From Pseudomonas kilonensis (lineage in GTDB: Bacteria > Pseudomonadota > Gammaproteobacteria > Pseudomonadales > Pseudomonadaceae): a stretch of DNA of 64,000 nucleotides. The stretch lies in NCBI RefSeq assembly GCF_001269885.1, contig NZ_LHVH01000024.1:248001-312000 (forward strand), in the 5' to 3' direction. This document shows positions 17,513-26,334 of this stretch, in pieces. The position numbers were made by a program, and so were the translations under genes. Positions within the stretch are counted from its first letter, which is position 1. Each line of letters starts with the position of its first letter. Under the pieces are notes generated by a model. The model was not told the origin of the DNA. It saw only the letters and a program-made list of their open reading frames with translations, and made no database searches.

Positions 17513-19057
17513 ATGCCCTTGACCGCCACCCGCTCGCACACCCGGCCCCGTCGCTATCTCGTCACCCTGCTGTGCGGCCTGGTACCGATGCTGTCAGGGC
17601 TGGCCATTTTGTACATGCAGGCCGAACGGACGCTGGCGCAACACACCCGGCAAACCGCCGAGGAACTGGTCAGGCAGATCGAGCTGATGCTCGACAACAC
17701 CGCCTTGGCGGCCCGTGAACTATTGCCTCTGGCCGGCCAGCCCTGCGAAGCGGTGAAGCTGGCCTTACGCGAACAAGTGACGCGCCGGCCCTTTGTCCGT
17801 TCGACCAACCTTATCTGGGACAACAACCTCTATTGCAGCTCGCTGTTCGGTGCCTTCGAGGAACGCGTCAACCCGAGCGACTACCATCAAGGCAGCTTGT
17901 GGCTCATGGGCGGCAACCCGGTCACGCCGGACACCGCGCTGCTGATTTACCGGCTCAACGAGGGCCATCAAGGCGCCTTGGCCACGCTTAACGGGTACCA
18001 CCTGACGAACGTCTTGCACTTGATCGGCCGCCAGACCCGGCTAAGGCTGCAAGTCGGGACGAACTGGCTGGCGGCGGACGGCAAGGTCCGGCCAGCGCCC
18101 ATGCCCGGGCTGCCGGTCGCCCAGAATGAACTGGGGTCATCGCGCTATGCCTTCAATGTAGAAGCCGGCTTCGACGAGGGCGAGACCTGGCGCTACATGG
18201 CCAGGGAATATCCGCCGCTGTTCAGCTTGCTGATGTTCTTCGGCGTCGTGGCCGGGATCCTCGGGCACTGGCTGCAAAAACGCGCCTCCTCGCCCAGTCG
18301 TGAACTGCAACGGGCCCTGGAAGCCGGCGAGTTCGTGCCCTATCTGCAACCGATCGTGCACAGCGACAGCAAACGCTGGGCCGGCGTCGAAGTGCTGATG
18401 CGCTGGAACCACCCCAAGGAAGGCCTCGTTCACCCCGACCTGTTCATTCCATTCGCCGAACACAGCGGCCTGATCGTACCGATGACCCGGGCGCTGATGC
18501 AGCAAACCATGCACCTGCTGGCACCGCTGGCGCCTCAACTCGAAGCGCCGTTTCATGTTGGCATCAACATCACCGCCCGCCACTGCCAGGATCTGGCGCT
18601 GGTGGACGATTGTCGCGAATTTCTCGCCGCCTTCGCGCCCGGTACGATTGCCCTGGCGCTGGAGTTGACCGAGCGCGAGTTGATCGAACCTACGCCCGTT
18701 ACCCGGCAACTGTTCGACCAGCTGCGGGAATTGGGCGTCAAGATCGCCCTCGACGATTTCGGCACGGGTCATTCCAGCTTGGCGTACGTGCGCCAGTTCA
18801 ACGTGGACTTCTTGAAGATCGACCAGAGTTTTGTCGCGAGGATCGGTGCCGATACGCTGTCACGGCACCTGCTCGACAGCATCATCGAACTGTCGGGCAA
18901 GCTGGGCCTGGACATGGTGGCCGAGGGCGTCGAAACCGTCGAGCAAAGCGACTACCTGAGCGCCCATGGGGTGAACTTTCTACAGGGTTATCTATTTGGT
19001 CGACCGATTAGCGGGCAGGCGTTCATTGAGACCTTGACCGACCTTAATGGCAGTTAA
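17513..19057 (+). CDS. CSS-motif cyclic-di-GMP phosphodiesterase (EAL)
   Basis: Membrane c-di-GMP phosphodiesterase of 514 aa. Between TM helices (residues ~15-35 and ~235-255) lies a periplasmic CSS domain with the redox-active pattern: one Cys in GQPCEAVK and then LYCSSLFG. The cytoplasmic EAL domain has GVEVLMRW in place of the EAL triplet (a known functional variant), NITARHCQ, LELTERE, the DDFGTGHSS loop and VAEGVET. In enterobacterial homologues, DsbA/DsbB-controlled disulfide formation and proteolysis tune activity. There is no GGDEF domain. The start at 17513 is chosen over upstream residues that lack similarity. Confidence 0.92.
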   Translation: MPLTATRSHTRPRRYLVTLLCGLVPMLSGLAILYMQAERTLAQHTRQTAEELVRQIELMLDNTALAARELLPLAGQPCEAVKLALREQVTRRPFVRSTNLIWDNNLYCSSLFGAFEERVNPSDYHQGSLWLMGGNPVTPDTALLIYRLNEGHQGALATLNGYHLTNVLHLIGRQTRLRLQVGTNWLAADGKVRPAPMPGLPVAQNELGSSRYAFNVEAGFDEGETWRYMAREYPPLFSLLMFFGVVAGILGHWLQKRASSPSRELQRALEAGEFVPYLQPIVHSDSKRWAGVEVLMRWNHPKEGLVHPDLFIPFAEHSGLIVPMTRALMQQTMHLLAPLAPQLEAPFHVGINITARHCQDLALVDDCREFLAAFAPGTIALALELTERELIEPTPVTRQLFDQLRELGVKIALDDFGTGHSSLAYVRQFNVDFLKIDQSFVARIGADTLSRHLLDSIIELSGKLGLDMVAEGVETVEQSDYLSAHGVNFLQGYLFGRPISGQAFIETLTDLNGS

Positions 19058-19132
19058 CCGCCGCCGATCTATTGACGACGATGCCCAACTGATAAAAAAT
19101 TTTGCTGTTGTTACATAACGAAAAAGTTACGA

Positions 19133-19161
19133 TTTACACTTTCCAGATTAACTACTACAAT
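19133..19161 (+). promoter_or_regulatory. Sigma-70 promoter for the MvaU-like gene
   Basis: TTTACA (19133-19138), 17 bases, TACAAT (19156-19161), in an AT-rich stretch. It predicts an mRNA start near 19168 and a 5' leader of about 100 bases before the TTG start. Confidence 0.7.
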
Positions 19162-19268
19162 TTTTCTACCTGTGCCAGATAGCAGGAGAGTCATTAACAC
19201 CAAGGCGCTCGGCTTATAGCTTTGTTTGCGGTTGGTATCAGCCAAATATTTTGAATGGAGTAACGATT

Positions 19269-19634
19269 TTGTCCAGACTCGCTGAATTTCGTGCAGCCGA
19301 AAAGGCCCTTCAAGAACAGCTCAAGCAGTTGGAATCACTGAAGAACGATGCCGGGCTCAAGAAGGAAATCGAATTCGAGGAAAAGCTCCAGGGACTGATG
19401 AAAACCTACGGCAAGAGCCTGCGCGACATCGTCGCGATCCTCGACCCGAACCCGTCCAAGGCGAGCCTGCAATCGAGCAAACCCATCAAGACCCGCCGTG
19501 CGCGAGTGGTAAAGGTTTACCAGAACCCGCACACCGGCGAGTTGATCGAGACCAAGGGCGGCAATCACCGCGGCCTCAAAGCCTGGAAAGAACAGTACGG
19601 TGCAGCTACCGTCGATTCCTGGTTGCGTGGTTGA
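19269..19634 (+). CDS. mvaU: H-NS-like nucleoid silencer, MvaT/MvaU family
   Basis: Xenogeneic silencer of pseudomonads, 121 aa. The N-terminal half is the oligomerising coiled coil (LAEFRAAEKALQEQLKQLE and on), and the C-terminal DNA-binding domain has KVYQNPHTGELIETKGGN followed by HRGLKAWKEQYG, the AT-hook-like region of MvaT. The N-terminus resembles MvaU/TurA rather than MvaT. The TTG at 19269 gives the family start MSRLAEF and has TGGAG eight bases upstream. It probably binds AT-rich DNA such as the 58-64 kb region. Its terminator follows at once. Confidence 0.93.
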   Translation: MSRLAEFRAAEKALQEQLKQLESLKNDAGLKKEIEFEEKLQGLMKTYGKSLRDIVAILDPNPSKASLQSSKPIKTRRARVVKVYQNPHTGELIETKGGNHRGLKAWKEQYGAATVDSWLRG

Positions 19635-19662
19635 CAGTGCGTGGTTGACAGCCCCCATGATG

Positions 19663-19697
19663 CAAAAAAAAGCCCTGAATACACTCAGGGCTTTTTT
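19663..19697 (+). terminator. Rho-independent terminator after the MvaU-like gene
   Basis: AGCCCTGA (19671-19678) pairs with TCAGGGCT (19685-19692), with an A run before and six Ts after. Confidence 0.9.
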
Positions 19698-19745
19698 ATG
19701 GGCTAAACTTTTGGATTAAACCCCGAGCGTATTACGCTGACGGCG

Positions 19746-20273
19746 TTATAGTTTCAAACTGTTTCGCACCGACTGTATTTCATCCTGGCTTTCAACAAAC
19801 ACCTGCGCCTGCCCTGCATAGGACAGCACATAAGCCTTGCCCTCATTTAGTGCCGCGACGAGTGCCTGAGACAATACATGTCGTCCGTTTTGCGTGATCG
19901 TGCAAGTGGTTTCCAATGCAGTTACGCCGCCCAACATGGAAGCATGGATCTTATTGCACACACTTTGGTAACCGCCCTGGAAAAAATCCTTCTGGATCGA
20001 TTTGCGCATTTCCAGCAACACGCCTTGCAAGTTGACCTGGTGATCGGGTTCTACGGTGGTCGTGGTCAATTCCATGACCATCACCGCATTGCCTGCCGAA
20101 TCGCTCTTGGTTGCACGTTGTCGCAAGGGGCCCGGCGCCGCGGCGTCGGCGGGCAGTGGCTCGACAACCCAGCCTTGGGGCCAGGCGATCTGCGGTTCGT
20201 CCGCCTGGACGCCGCCGACACTCGCAATGCAGGCAAACAGCAGGACAAACAGCGAAAGGAACGGTCGAATCAT
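19746..20273 (-). CDS. Exported protein, DUF4946-like
   Basis: Exported protein of 175 aa, probably periplasmic. Residues 1-24 form a classical signal peptide (MIRPFLSLFVLLF then VGGVQA with an AxA-like cleavage site). The mature part contains QIAWPQGWVVEPL, GNAVMVMELTTTTVEPDHQ and two Cys residues (SVCNK, TTCTIT) that could form a disulfide. I believe this is the DUF4946 family, common in pseudomonads, but cannot confirm it. The start at 20273 is chosen because it opens the signal peptide; 27 upstream in-frame codons are unlikely. Function unknown. Confidence 0.8.
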   Translation of the reverse strand: MIRPFLSLFVLLFACIASVGGVQADEPQIAWPQGWVVEPLPADAAAPGPLRQRATKSDSAGNAVMVMELTTTTVEPDHQVNLQGVLLEMRKSIQKDFFQGGYQSVCNKIHASMLGGVTALETTCTITQNGRHVLSQALVAALNEGKAYVLSYAGQAQVFVESQDEIQSVRNSLKL

Positions 20274-20468
20274 TGCGTTGGCACTCAAGGGCGAATCGTA
20301 AAGTCTGAAGCCCGAGGCAGAAGCAGGCAATAGCCACACGCGGTTTGGCGACACCGCGCCCCTTGCGTATCATGCTCGCACCTGCAAGGAAGCCGTCTGA
20401 CGCAAGCCCAGGAACCGTCGCAACCACGCTTGCGACGCCGTTTGCCCCACTTATTTTCCGGAGGGCCC

Positions 20469-20990
20469 ATGAGCCTGCACGAACTCAATACTTTCCCTGG
20501 CGTCACCGCACAACCTGATGCCGCCACGACCCAGTTCGTCTTCAACCACACCATGCTGCGGGTCAAGGACATCACCCGGTCCCTGGACTTCTACACCCGC
20601 GTGCTGGGTTTCTCGCTGGTGGAGAAACGCGACTTCCCGGAAGCCGAGTTCAGCCTGTATTTCCTGGCACTGGTGGACAAGAGCCAGATCCCGGCGGACG
20701 CGGCGGCGCGGACCGAATGGATGAAGTCGATCCCTGGCATCCTGGAACTGACCCACAACCACAGCACCGAAAGCGATCCGGCCTTCGCCTACCATAACGG
20801 CAACACCGACCCACGCGGCTTCGGCCATATCTGCATCTCGGTACCGGACGTCGTCGCCGCCTGCGAGCGCTTCGAGGCACTGGGCTGCGATTTCCAGAAA
20901 CGCCTGAACGACGGCCGCATGAAAAGCCTGGCCTTCATCAAGGACCCGGATGGCTACTGGGTTGAAATCATCCAGCCTGCGCCGCTGTAA
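20469..20990 (+). CDS. gloA: Lactoylglutathione lyase (glyoxalase I)
   Basis: Metalloenzyme that isomerises the methylglyoxal-glutathione hemithioacetal to S-lactoylglutathione; cytosolic, 173 aa. Landmarks are FNHTMLRVKDITRSLDFYTRVLG (shown in part), the metal ligand Glu in LELTHNHSTE, GFGHICISVPD and DPDGYWVEIIQP. The length and the N-terminal extension before the first metal His fit the longer plant/Pseudomonas-type GloA. The start at 20469 follows GGAGGGCCC. It sits beside ahpFC and gorA, forming a detoxification neighbourhood, but is transcribed separately. Confidence 0.96.
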   Translation: MSLHELNTFPGVTAQPDAATTQFVFNHTMLRVKDITRSLDFYTRVLGFSLVEKRDFPEAEFSLYFLALVDKSQIPADAAARTEWMKSIPGILELTHNHSTESDPAFAYHNGNTDPRGFGHICISVPDVVAACERFEALGCDFQKRLNDGRMKSLAFIKDPDGYWVEIIQPAPL

Positions 20991-21062
20991 AACTCTCCAC
21001 CGTCCATTGTGACAGCGCGATAGCGGTTTGCCTGTCGACAGTGATGCTGGATTTGAGGGCCT

Positions 21063-21119
21063 CTTCGCGAGCAAGCCCGCTCCCACACGGTCCAATGTGG
21101 GAGCGGGCTTGCTCGCGAA
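21063..21119. repeat. Compact REP hairpin (family A)
   Basis: TTCGCGAGCAAGCCCGCTCC and its inverse with only about ten bases between them, so it could fold as a single long hairpin. Confidence 0.8.
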
Positions 21120-21180
21120 GGAGGCAACTCGATATAACAGGGTGAACACAACGCCTGCCCCACAGACAATGCGCAAACAT

Positions 21181-21216
21181 AAAAACCCCATGAGCCAGGC
21201 TCATGGGGTTTTGCTT
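21181..21216. terminator. Bidirectional terminator between gloA and ahpF
   Basis: ACCCCATGAGCC (21185-21196) is complementary to GGCTCATGGGGT (21198-21209), with A and T runs outside. Confidence 0.88.
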
Positions 21217-21233
21217 TTTCAGCTATCGACTTT

Positions 21234-22796
21234 TCAGGCCGGCGCAGAGGTACGGATCAGGTGGTCGAAGGCACTCAGCGAAGCCTTGGCGCCCTCGCCC
21301 ACGGCAATCACGATCTGCTTGTACGGCACGGTGGTCACGTCACCGGCGGCGAACACCCCAGGGATCGAGGTTTCACCTCGGGCATCGACGATAATCTCAC
21401 CCCGCGGCGACAGCTCGACGGTGCCTTTGAGCCAATCGGTGTTGGGCAACAGGCCGATCTGCACGAAGATCCCCTCCAACGCCACATCCCGCACGTCACC
21501 GCTCGGACGGTCCTTGTAGCGCAAGCCATTGACCTTCTGACCGTCTCCAGTCACTTCGGTGGTCTGGGCGTTGGTAATCACCGTCACGTTCGGCAGGCTG
21601 TGCAGTTTGCGCTGCAATACCGCGTCGGCACGCAATTGCACATCGAACTCCAGCAACGTGACGTGGGCCACGATACCGGCCAGGTCGATAGCCGCCTCGA
21701 CGCCGGAGTTACCACCGCCGATCACCGCCACGCGCTTGCCTTTGAACAGCGGACCGTCGCAGTGCGGGCAGTACGCCACGCCCTTGTTGCGATACTGCTG
21801 CTCGCCCGGCACGTTCATCTCGCGCCAGCGGGCACCGGTCGCCAGGATCACGGTCTTGGCCTTGAGGCTCGCACCGCTGGCGAACTTGACTTCATGCAGC
21901 CCGCCGTCCTTGCCTGGCACCAGGCCGTCGGCACGTTGCAGGTTCATGATGTCCACGTCGTACTGCTTGACGTGTTCTTCCAGGGCGACGGCCAGTTTCG
22001 GCCCTTCGGTTTCCTGGACCGAGATGAAGTTCTCGATGGCCATGGTGTCGAGCACCTGGCCGCCGAAACGTTCGGCCGCCACGCCAGTGCGGATGCCTTT
22101 ACGGGCCGCGTAGATCGCCGCCGAAGCACCGGCCGGGCCACCGCCGACCACCAGCACATCAAAGGCATCCTTGGCGCTGATTTTCTCGGCCTGGCGTTCG
22201 ATACCACTGGTGTCGATCTTGGCGAGAATCTCTTCCAGGCCCATGCGGCCCTGGCCGAAGTTCACACCGTTGAGGTACACACTCGGCACGGCCATGATCT
22301 GGCGTTCATCGACTTCAGCCTGGAACAGCGCGCCGTCGATGGCGACGTGGCGAATGTTCGGGTTCAGCACCGCCATCAGGTTCAGCGCCTGGACCACGTC
22401 CGGGCAGTTCTGGCACGACAGCGAGAAATAGGTCTCGAAGTTGAACTCGCCCTTGAGGGAGCGGACCTGTTCGATGACGTCGACACTGGCCTTCGAAGGG
22501 TGACCGCCCACTTGCAGCAAGGCCAACACCAGCGAAGTGAATTCGTGCCCCATGGGAATGCCGGCAAAACGCAGGCTGATATCGGCTCCCGGGCGATTCA
22601 ACGAAAACGAAGGCTTGCGCGCATCGCTGCCGTTGTCGAGCAAGGTAATCTGGTGGGAAAGACTGGCAACGTCTTGGAGTAACGCGAGCATTTCCTGGGA
22701 TTTCGCACCGTCGTCGAGGGAGGCGACGATCTCGATCGGCTGGGTGACCCGTTCCAGGTATGACTTCAACTGAGCTTTAAGATTGGCGTCCAACAT
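21234..22796 (-). CDS. ahpF: Alkyl hydroperoxide reductase subunit F
   Basis: Flavoprotein disulfide reductase that recycles AhpC using NADH; 520 aa, cytosolic. The N-terminal tandem thioredoxin-like domain carries CxxC in LSCQNCPDV, then a thioredoxin-reductase core with the FAD motif VVGGGPAGASAAIYAARKG, the redox pair CPHCDGP and the NAD motif VIGGGNSGVEAAIDLAG. The start at 22796 (MLDANLKAQLKSYL) matches E. coli AhpF and has GGAA upstream; an in-frame ATG at 22811 lacks a ribosome-binding site. It lies downstream of ahpC, separated by a terminator-like hairpin. Confidence 0.97.
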   Translation of the reverse strand: MLDANLKAQLKSYLERVTQPIEIVASLDDGAKSQEMLALLQDVASLSHQITLLDNGSDARKPSFSLNRPGADISLRFAGIPMGHEFTSLVLALLQVGGHPSKASVDVIEQVRSLKGEFNFETYFSLSCQNCPDVVQALNLMAVLNPNIRHVAIDGALFQAEVDERQIMAVPSVYLNGVNFGQGRMGLEEILAKIDTSGIERQAEKISAKDAFDVLVVGGGPAGASAAIYAARKGIRTGVAAERFGGQVLDTMAIENFISVQETEGPKLAVALEEHVKQYDVDIMNLQRADGLVPGKDGGLHEVKFASGASLKAKTVILATGARWREMNVPGEQQYRNKGVAYCPHCDGPLFKGKRVAVIGGGNSGVEAAIDLAGIVAHVTLLEFDVQLRADAVLQRKLHSLPNVTVITNAQTTEVTGDGQKVNGLRYKDRPSGDVRDVALEGIFVQIGLLPNTDWLKGTVELSPRGEIIVDARGETSIPGVFAAGDVTTVPYKQIVIAVGEGAKASLSAFDHLIRTSAPA

Positions 22797-22828
22797 ACGG
22801 GCGATTTCCATTTTTTGAATTCAGAAAA

Positions 22829-22860
22829 AACAACGCCCGAGCGAATCTCGCCCGGGCGTT
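22829..22860 (-). terminator. Terminator/attenuator between ahpC and ahpF
   Basis: On the minus strand AACGCCCGGGCGA pairs with TCGCTCGGGCGTT (one mismatch), followed by GTTTTTT. It lies after ahpC and before ahpF, so only partial read-through would reach ahpF. Confidence 0.82.
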
Positions 22861-22919
22861 TTGTGGGGCGAAGCGGCTTACTTGATTAAGAGCGGATCGC
22901 CCTCGGATGACTCACAGAC

Positions 22920-23483
22920 TTAGATCTTGCCGACCAGGTCCAGGGACGGAGCCAGGGTGGCCTCGCCTTCTTTCCACTTGGCTGGGCAGACTTCGCCCGG
23001 GTGAGCGGCAACGTACTGAGCGGCCTTGATCTTGCGCAGCAGCTCGGAAGCGTCACGGCCTACGCCGCCGTCGTTGATTTCAACGATCTTGATCTGGCCT
23101 TGTGGGTTGATCACGAAAGTGCCGCGGTCAGCCAGGCCGACTTCTTCGATCAGCACGTCGAAGTTGCGCGAGATGACGTGGGTCGGGTCGCCGATCATGG
23201 TGTACTGGATCTTGCCGATGGCTGGCGAAGTGTTGTGCCAGGCAGCGTGGGCGAAGTGAGTGTCGGTGGAGACGCTGTAGATCTCGACGCCCAGCTTCTG
23301 GAACTCGGCGTAGTTGTCGGCCAGGTCTTCCAGCTCGGTTGGGCAAACGAAGGTGAAGTCAGCCGGGTAGAAGAACACGACAGACCATTTGCCTTTCAGG
23401 TTAGCGTCCGATACTTCGACGAATTCGCCGTTTTTGAAAGCGGTAGCGTTGAACGGTTTAACTTGGCTGTTGATGATAGGCAT
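22920..23483 (-). CDS. ahpC: Alkyl hydroperoxide reductase subunit C (peroxiredoxin)
   Basis: Typical 2-Cys peroxiredoxin of 187 aa that reduces H2O2 and organic peroxides. The peroxidatic Cys47 is in DFTFVCPTEL and the resolving Cys166 is in HPGEVCPAKW, exactly at the usual positions; GDPTHVISRNFDV is also typical. The start at 23483 (MPIINSQVKPF) is the E. coli-type start with GGAGAAAC upstream. Redox control, classically by OxyR, is expected from the family; an imperfect ATAG-rich stretch lies near 23590-23605 but I cannot call a site with confidence. Confidence 0.98.
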   Translation of the reverse strand: MPIINSQVKPFNATAFKNGEFVEVSDANLKGKWSVVFFYPADFTFVCPTELEDLADNYAEFQKLGVEIYSVSTDTHFAHAAWHNTSPAIGKIQYTMIGDPTHVISRNFDVLIEEVGLADRGTFVINPQGQIKIVEINDGGVGRDASELLRKIKAAQYVAAHPGEVCPAKWKEGEATLAPSLDLVGKI

Positions 23484-23615
23484 CGATGTTTCTCCATCAG
23501 GGTTGGAAGTTGATGGAGAGGATCTTAACCACTCATCCCCAGGCTGGCTCATTGGCAAACCTGATGTGAATGATTGGTTTTGGCTATCAGGAATCTATAT
23601 AGATAGAAAAAATCT

Positions 23616-23744
23616 GTAGGAGCTGGCGAAGCCTGCGATCTCTTTTGATCCTTTGATCTTTCGCTTTAGATGCAAGTGTCTGGGGAAAGATCGCAGCCTC
23701 GTTGCACTCGACAGCTCCTACACAGCTCTTACGCAGCTCTTACG
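23616..23744. repeat. REP family C pair with 11-bp tandem edge
   Basis: GTAGGAGCTGGCGAAGCCTGCGATC faces GATCGCAGCCTCGTTGC..CAGCTCCTAC. The right edge is repeated three times with an 11-base period: 23712-23722, 23723-23733 and 23734-23744. Confidence 0.82.
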
Positions 23745-23751
23745 GGTCGCT

Positions 23752-25107
23752 TCAGGCGACGGGCGTACGCATCGTCACGAACTCTTCGGCAGCCGTCGGG
23801 TGCACGCCGATGGTTTCGTCGAAGTCGCGCTTGGTGGCGCCGGCCTTGAGGGCAATGGCCAGCCCCTGGACGATTTCACCGGCATCCGGCCCGACCATGT
23901 GGCATCCCAACACCTTGTCGGTCCGGGCATCCACCACCAGTTTCATCAGGGTGCGCTCCTGGCATTCGGTCAAGCTCAGTTTCATCGGCCGGAAGCGGCT
24001 TTCGAAAATCTCGACCTCATGCCCCTCCTCCCTGGCCTGCTCTTCGGTCAGGCCAACGGTGCCGATGTTCGGCAGGCTGAACACGGCGGTGGGAATCATC
24101 CGGTAATCCACCAGGCGATACTGCTCGGGCTTGAACAGACGTCGCGCCACCGCCATGCCTTCGGCCAGGGCAACGGGGGTGAGCTGGACGCGACCGATCA
24201 CGTCGCCAATGGCGAGGATCGACGGTTCAGCGGTCTCGTATTTTTCGTTGACCTGGACAAAGCCCTTCTCATCCAGCGTGACACCGGTGGTTTCCAGGCC
24301 CAGGTTGTCGAGCATCGGCCGCCGACCGGTGGCGTAGAACACGCAATCGGTGAGCAACGTTTTGCCATCCTTGAGCTCGACCCTCAGGCTGCCATCGTCC
24401 AGTTTTTCGATGGACTTGATGTCAGCGTTGAATTGCAGGTCCAGGCCACGACGGGTCAGCTCTTCTGCCAGGTGCTTGCGCACCGCGCCGTCAAAGCCGC
24501 GCAGGAACAGCTCACCGCGATAGAGCAAGGACGTCTGCGCACCCATGCCGTGGAAGATCCCGGCGAACTCCACCGCAATGTAGCCACCGCCCACCACGAT
24601 GACGCGCTTGGGCAGTTCCTTGAGAAAGAACGCCTCGTTGGAGCTGATGGCGTGCTCGCGCCCCGGAATGTCCGGGATCACCGGCCAACCGCCTGTGGCG
24701 ATCAGGATGTGCCTGGCGGTGTGGCGCTGGCCATTGATCTCGACCTCGTTGGGCCCGGTCAGCCTGGCATGACCTTCGTGCAGCACAACGCCGCTGTTGA
24801 CCAGCAGGTTGCGATAAATCCCGTTGAGGCGATTGATTTCCCGGTCCTTGTTGGCGATCAGCGTGGCCCAGTCGAAACTCGCCTCGCCCGCCGTCCAGCC
24901 ATAGGCCGACGCCTGCTCGAAGTCCTCGGCGTAATGCGCGCCGTAGACCAGCAGTTTTTTCGGCACGCAGCCCACGTTCACGCAGGTCCCGCCCAGGTAA
25001 CGGCTTTCCGCCACGGCCACCTTGGCGCCGAAACCGGCGGCAAACCGCGCAGCCCGCACACCACCGGAACCGGCGCCAACCACATACAAGTCAAAATCGT
25101 AGGCCAT
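23752..25107 (-). CDS. gorA: Glutathione reductase
   Basis: FAD/NADPH disulfide oxidoreductase that keeps glutathione reduced; 451 aa, cytosolic. The N-terminal FAD motif is VVGAGSGGVRAARFAAGFG, the redox-active pair is CVNVGC near residues 42-47, the NADPH motif is VVGGGYIAVEFAGI, and the C-terminal catalytic His-Glu lies in IGVHPTAAEEFVT. The start at 25107 has AAGGAGATAG upstream. The gorA-galU neighbourhood is conserved in pseudomonads. Together with gloA (glutathione-dependent) and ahpCF it forms a redox-defence block. Confidence 0.97.
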   Translation of the reverse strand: MAYDFDLYVVGAGSGGVRAARFAAGFGAKVAVAESRYLGGTCVNVGCVPKKLLVYGAHYAEDFEQASAYGWTAGEASFDWATLIANKDREINRLNGIYRNLLVNSGVVLHEGHARLTGPNEVEINGQRHTARHILIATGGWPVIPDIPGREHAISSNEAFFLKELPKRVIVVGGGYIAVEFAGIFHGMGAQTSLLYRGELFLRGFDGAVRKHLAEELTRRGLDLQFNADIKSIEKLDDGSLRVELKDGKTLLTDCVFYATGRRPMLDNLGLETTGVTLDEKGFVQVNEKYETAEPSILAIGDVIGRVQLTPVALAEGMAVARRLFKPEQYRLVDYRMIPTAVFSLPNIGTVGLTEEQAREEGHEVEIFESRFRPMKLSLTECQERTLMKLVVDARTDKVLGCHMVGPDAGEIVQGLAIALKAGATKRDFDETIGVHPTAAEEFVTMRTPVA

Positions 25108-25260
25108 TCTCTATCTCCTTCGGCAGGTCATCAGCATACCTGCTGTTTTCACCTGAGGCAGCGTTGCGATGGTTATGGGGGTGGAAAATGGAAAAGCCAG
25201 GTGGCCAGGCGCGAGTGCCCTCCTGTAGCGTAATGATTACCTAAGGCCTACCTCATTCCT

Positions 25261-25389
25261 GTGGCGAGGGGATTTATCCCCGTTGGGCTGCACAGCAGCC
25301 CCAAAATCCAGATGCAATCAGCCTGATACACCGCAGTTGCAGGCTTTAGGGCTGCTGCGCAGCCCAGCGGGGATAAATCCCCTCGCCAC
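25261..25389. repeat. REP family B inverted pair
   Basis: GTGGCGAGGGGATTTATCCCC and its inverse enclose GGGCTGC/GCAGCCC arms, about 129 bases in all, in the 387-bp gorA-galU gap. Only this repeat and a terminator are seen in that gap. Confidence 0.85.
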
Positions 25390-25443
25390 AGGGTTCTGTG
25401 TGTTTTTCGCACTGAGTGAAACTGCTGGAGGGTTTTCCAGATA

Positions 25444-25475
25444 AAAAAACGCCCCGAACCAGTCGGGGCGTTTTT
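25444..25475. terminator. Terminator downstream of galU
   Basis: ACGCCCCGA pairs with TCGGGGCGT, with an A run on the left and a T run on the right, so it is strong on both strands. It lies 20 bases past the galU stop. Confidence 0.88.
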
Positions 25476-25494
25476 CAAGGCGTGGCGCAGGCTA

Positions 25495-26334
25495 TCAGTA
25501 AGCCTTGCCCGTCTTGTAGAAGTTCTCGAAGCAGAAGTTGGTCGCGTCGATGTAGCCTTCGGCGCCACCGCAGTCGAAACGCTTGCCTTTGAACTTGTAA
25601 GCCATGACGCAGCCGTTCTGGGCCTGTTTCATCAGGGCGTCGGTGATCTGGATTTCGCCGCCCTTGCCTGGCTCGGTCTGTTCGATCAGGTCGAAGATGT
25701 CCGGGGTCAGGATGTAGCGACCGATGATCGCCAGGTTCGACGGCGCGTCTTCAGGTTTTGGTTTTTCAACCATGCTGTGAACGCGGTAGATGTCGTCGCG
25801 GATCATTTCGCCGGCAATCACGCCGTACTTGTTGGTTTCCTGCGGATCGACTTCCTGGATCGCCACGATGGAGCAGCGGAACTGCTTGTACAGCTTGACC
25901 ATCTGGGTCAGGACGCCGTCGCCTTCGAGGTTGACGCACAGGTCGTCCGCCAGGACCACGGCGAACGGTTCGTCACCGATCAGTGGGCGGCCGGTCAGGA
26001 TCGCGTGGCCCAGGCCTTTCATTTCGGTCTGGCGGGTGTAGGAGAACGAGCACTCATCCAGCAGCTTGCGGATGCCGACCAGGTATTTTTCCTTGTCGGT
26101 GCCCTTGATCTGGTTTTCCAGCTCGTAGCTGATGTCGAAATGGTCTTCCAGGGCGCGTTTGCCGCGGCCGGTGACGATGGAGATTTCCGTCAGGCCCGCA
26201 TCGAGGGCTTCTTCGACGCCGTACTGGATCAGTGGCTTGTTCACCACCGGCAGCATTTCTTTGGGCATGGCTTTAGTCGCTGGCAGGAAGCGAGTACCGT
26301 AACCGGCTGCTGGGAACAAGCATTTCTTGATCAT
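25495..26334 (-). CDS. galU: UTP-glucose-1-phosphate uridylyltransferase
   Basis: Makes UDP-glucose for LPS, exopolysaccharide and trehalose synthesis; 279 aa, cytosolic. The nucleotidyltransferase signature FPAAGYGTRFLPATKAMPKEM is at the N-terminus (quoted in part), followed by VEKPKPEDAPSNLAIIGRYI and KGGEIQITDAL, all family-defining. Full length by comparison with Pseudomonas GalU. The start at 26334 is followed directly by the conserved MIKKCLFPAAG. Confidence 0.98.
   Translation of the reverse strand: MIKKCLFPAAGYGTRFLPATKAMPKEMLPVVNKPLIQYGVEEALDAGLTEISIVTGRGKRALEDHFDISYELENQIKGTDKEKYLVGIRKLLDECSFSYTRQTEMKGLGHAILTGRPLIGDEPFAVVLADDLCVNLEGDGVLTQMVKLYKQFRCSIVAIQEVDPQETNKYGVIAGEMIRDDIYRVHSMVEKPKPEDAPSNLAIIGRYILTPDIFDLIEQTEPGKGGEIQITDALMKQAQNGCVMAYKFKGKRFDCGGAEGYIDATNFCFENFYKTGKAY

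Noticed and set aside
21261..22682. 473-codon plus-strand frame over ahpF
   Set aside because: Shadow: the minus strand encodes full-length AhpF with all motifs. Similar shadows were dropped at 23653-25233, 31900-33363, 34788-36053, 38730-40199, 44331-45716, 47532-49379 and 50757-52238.
23590..23605. OxyR site upstream of ahpC
   Set aside because: ATAG-like quartets are present but the spacing does not fit the four-element OxyR pattern; not strong enough to annotate.
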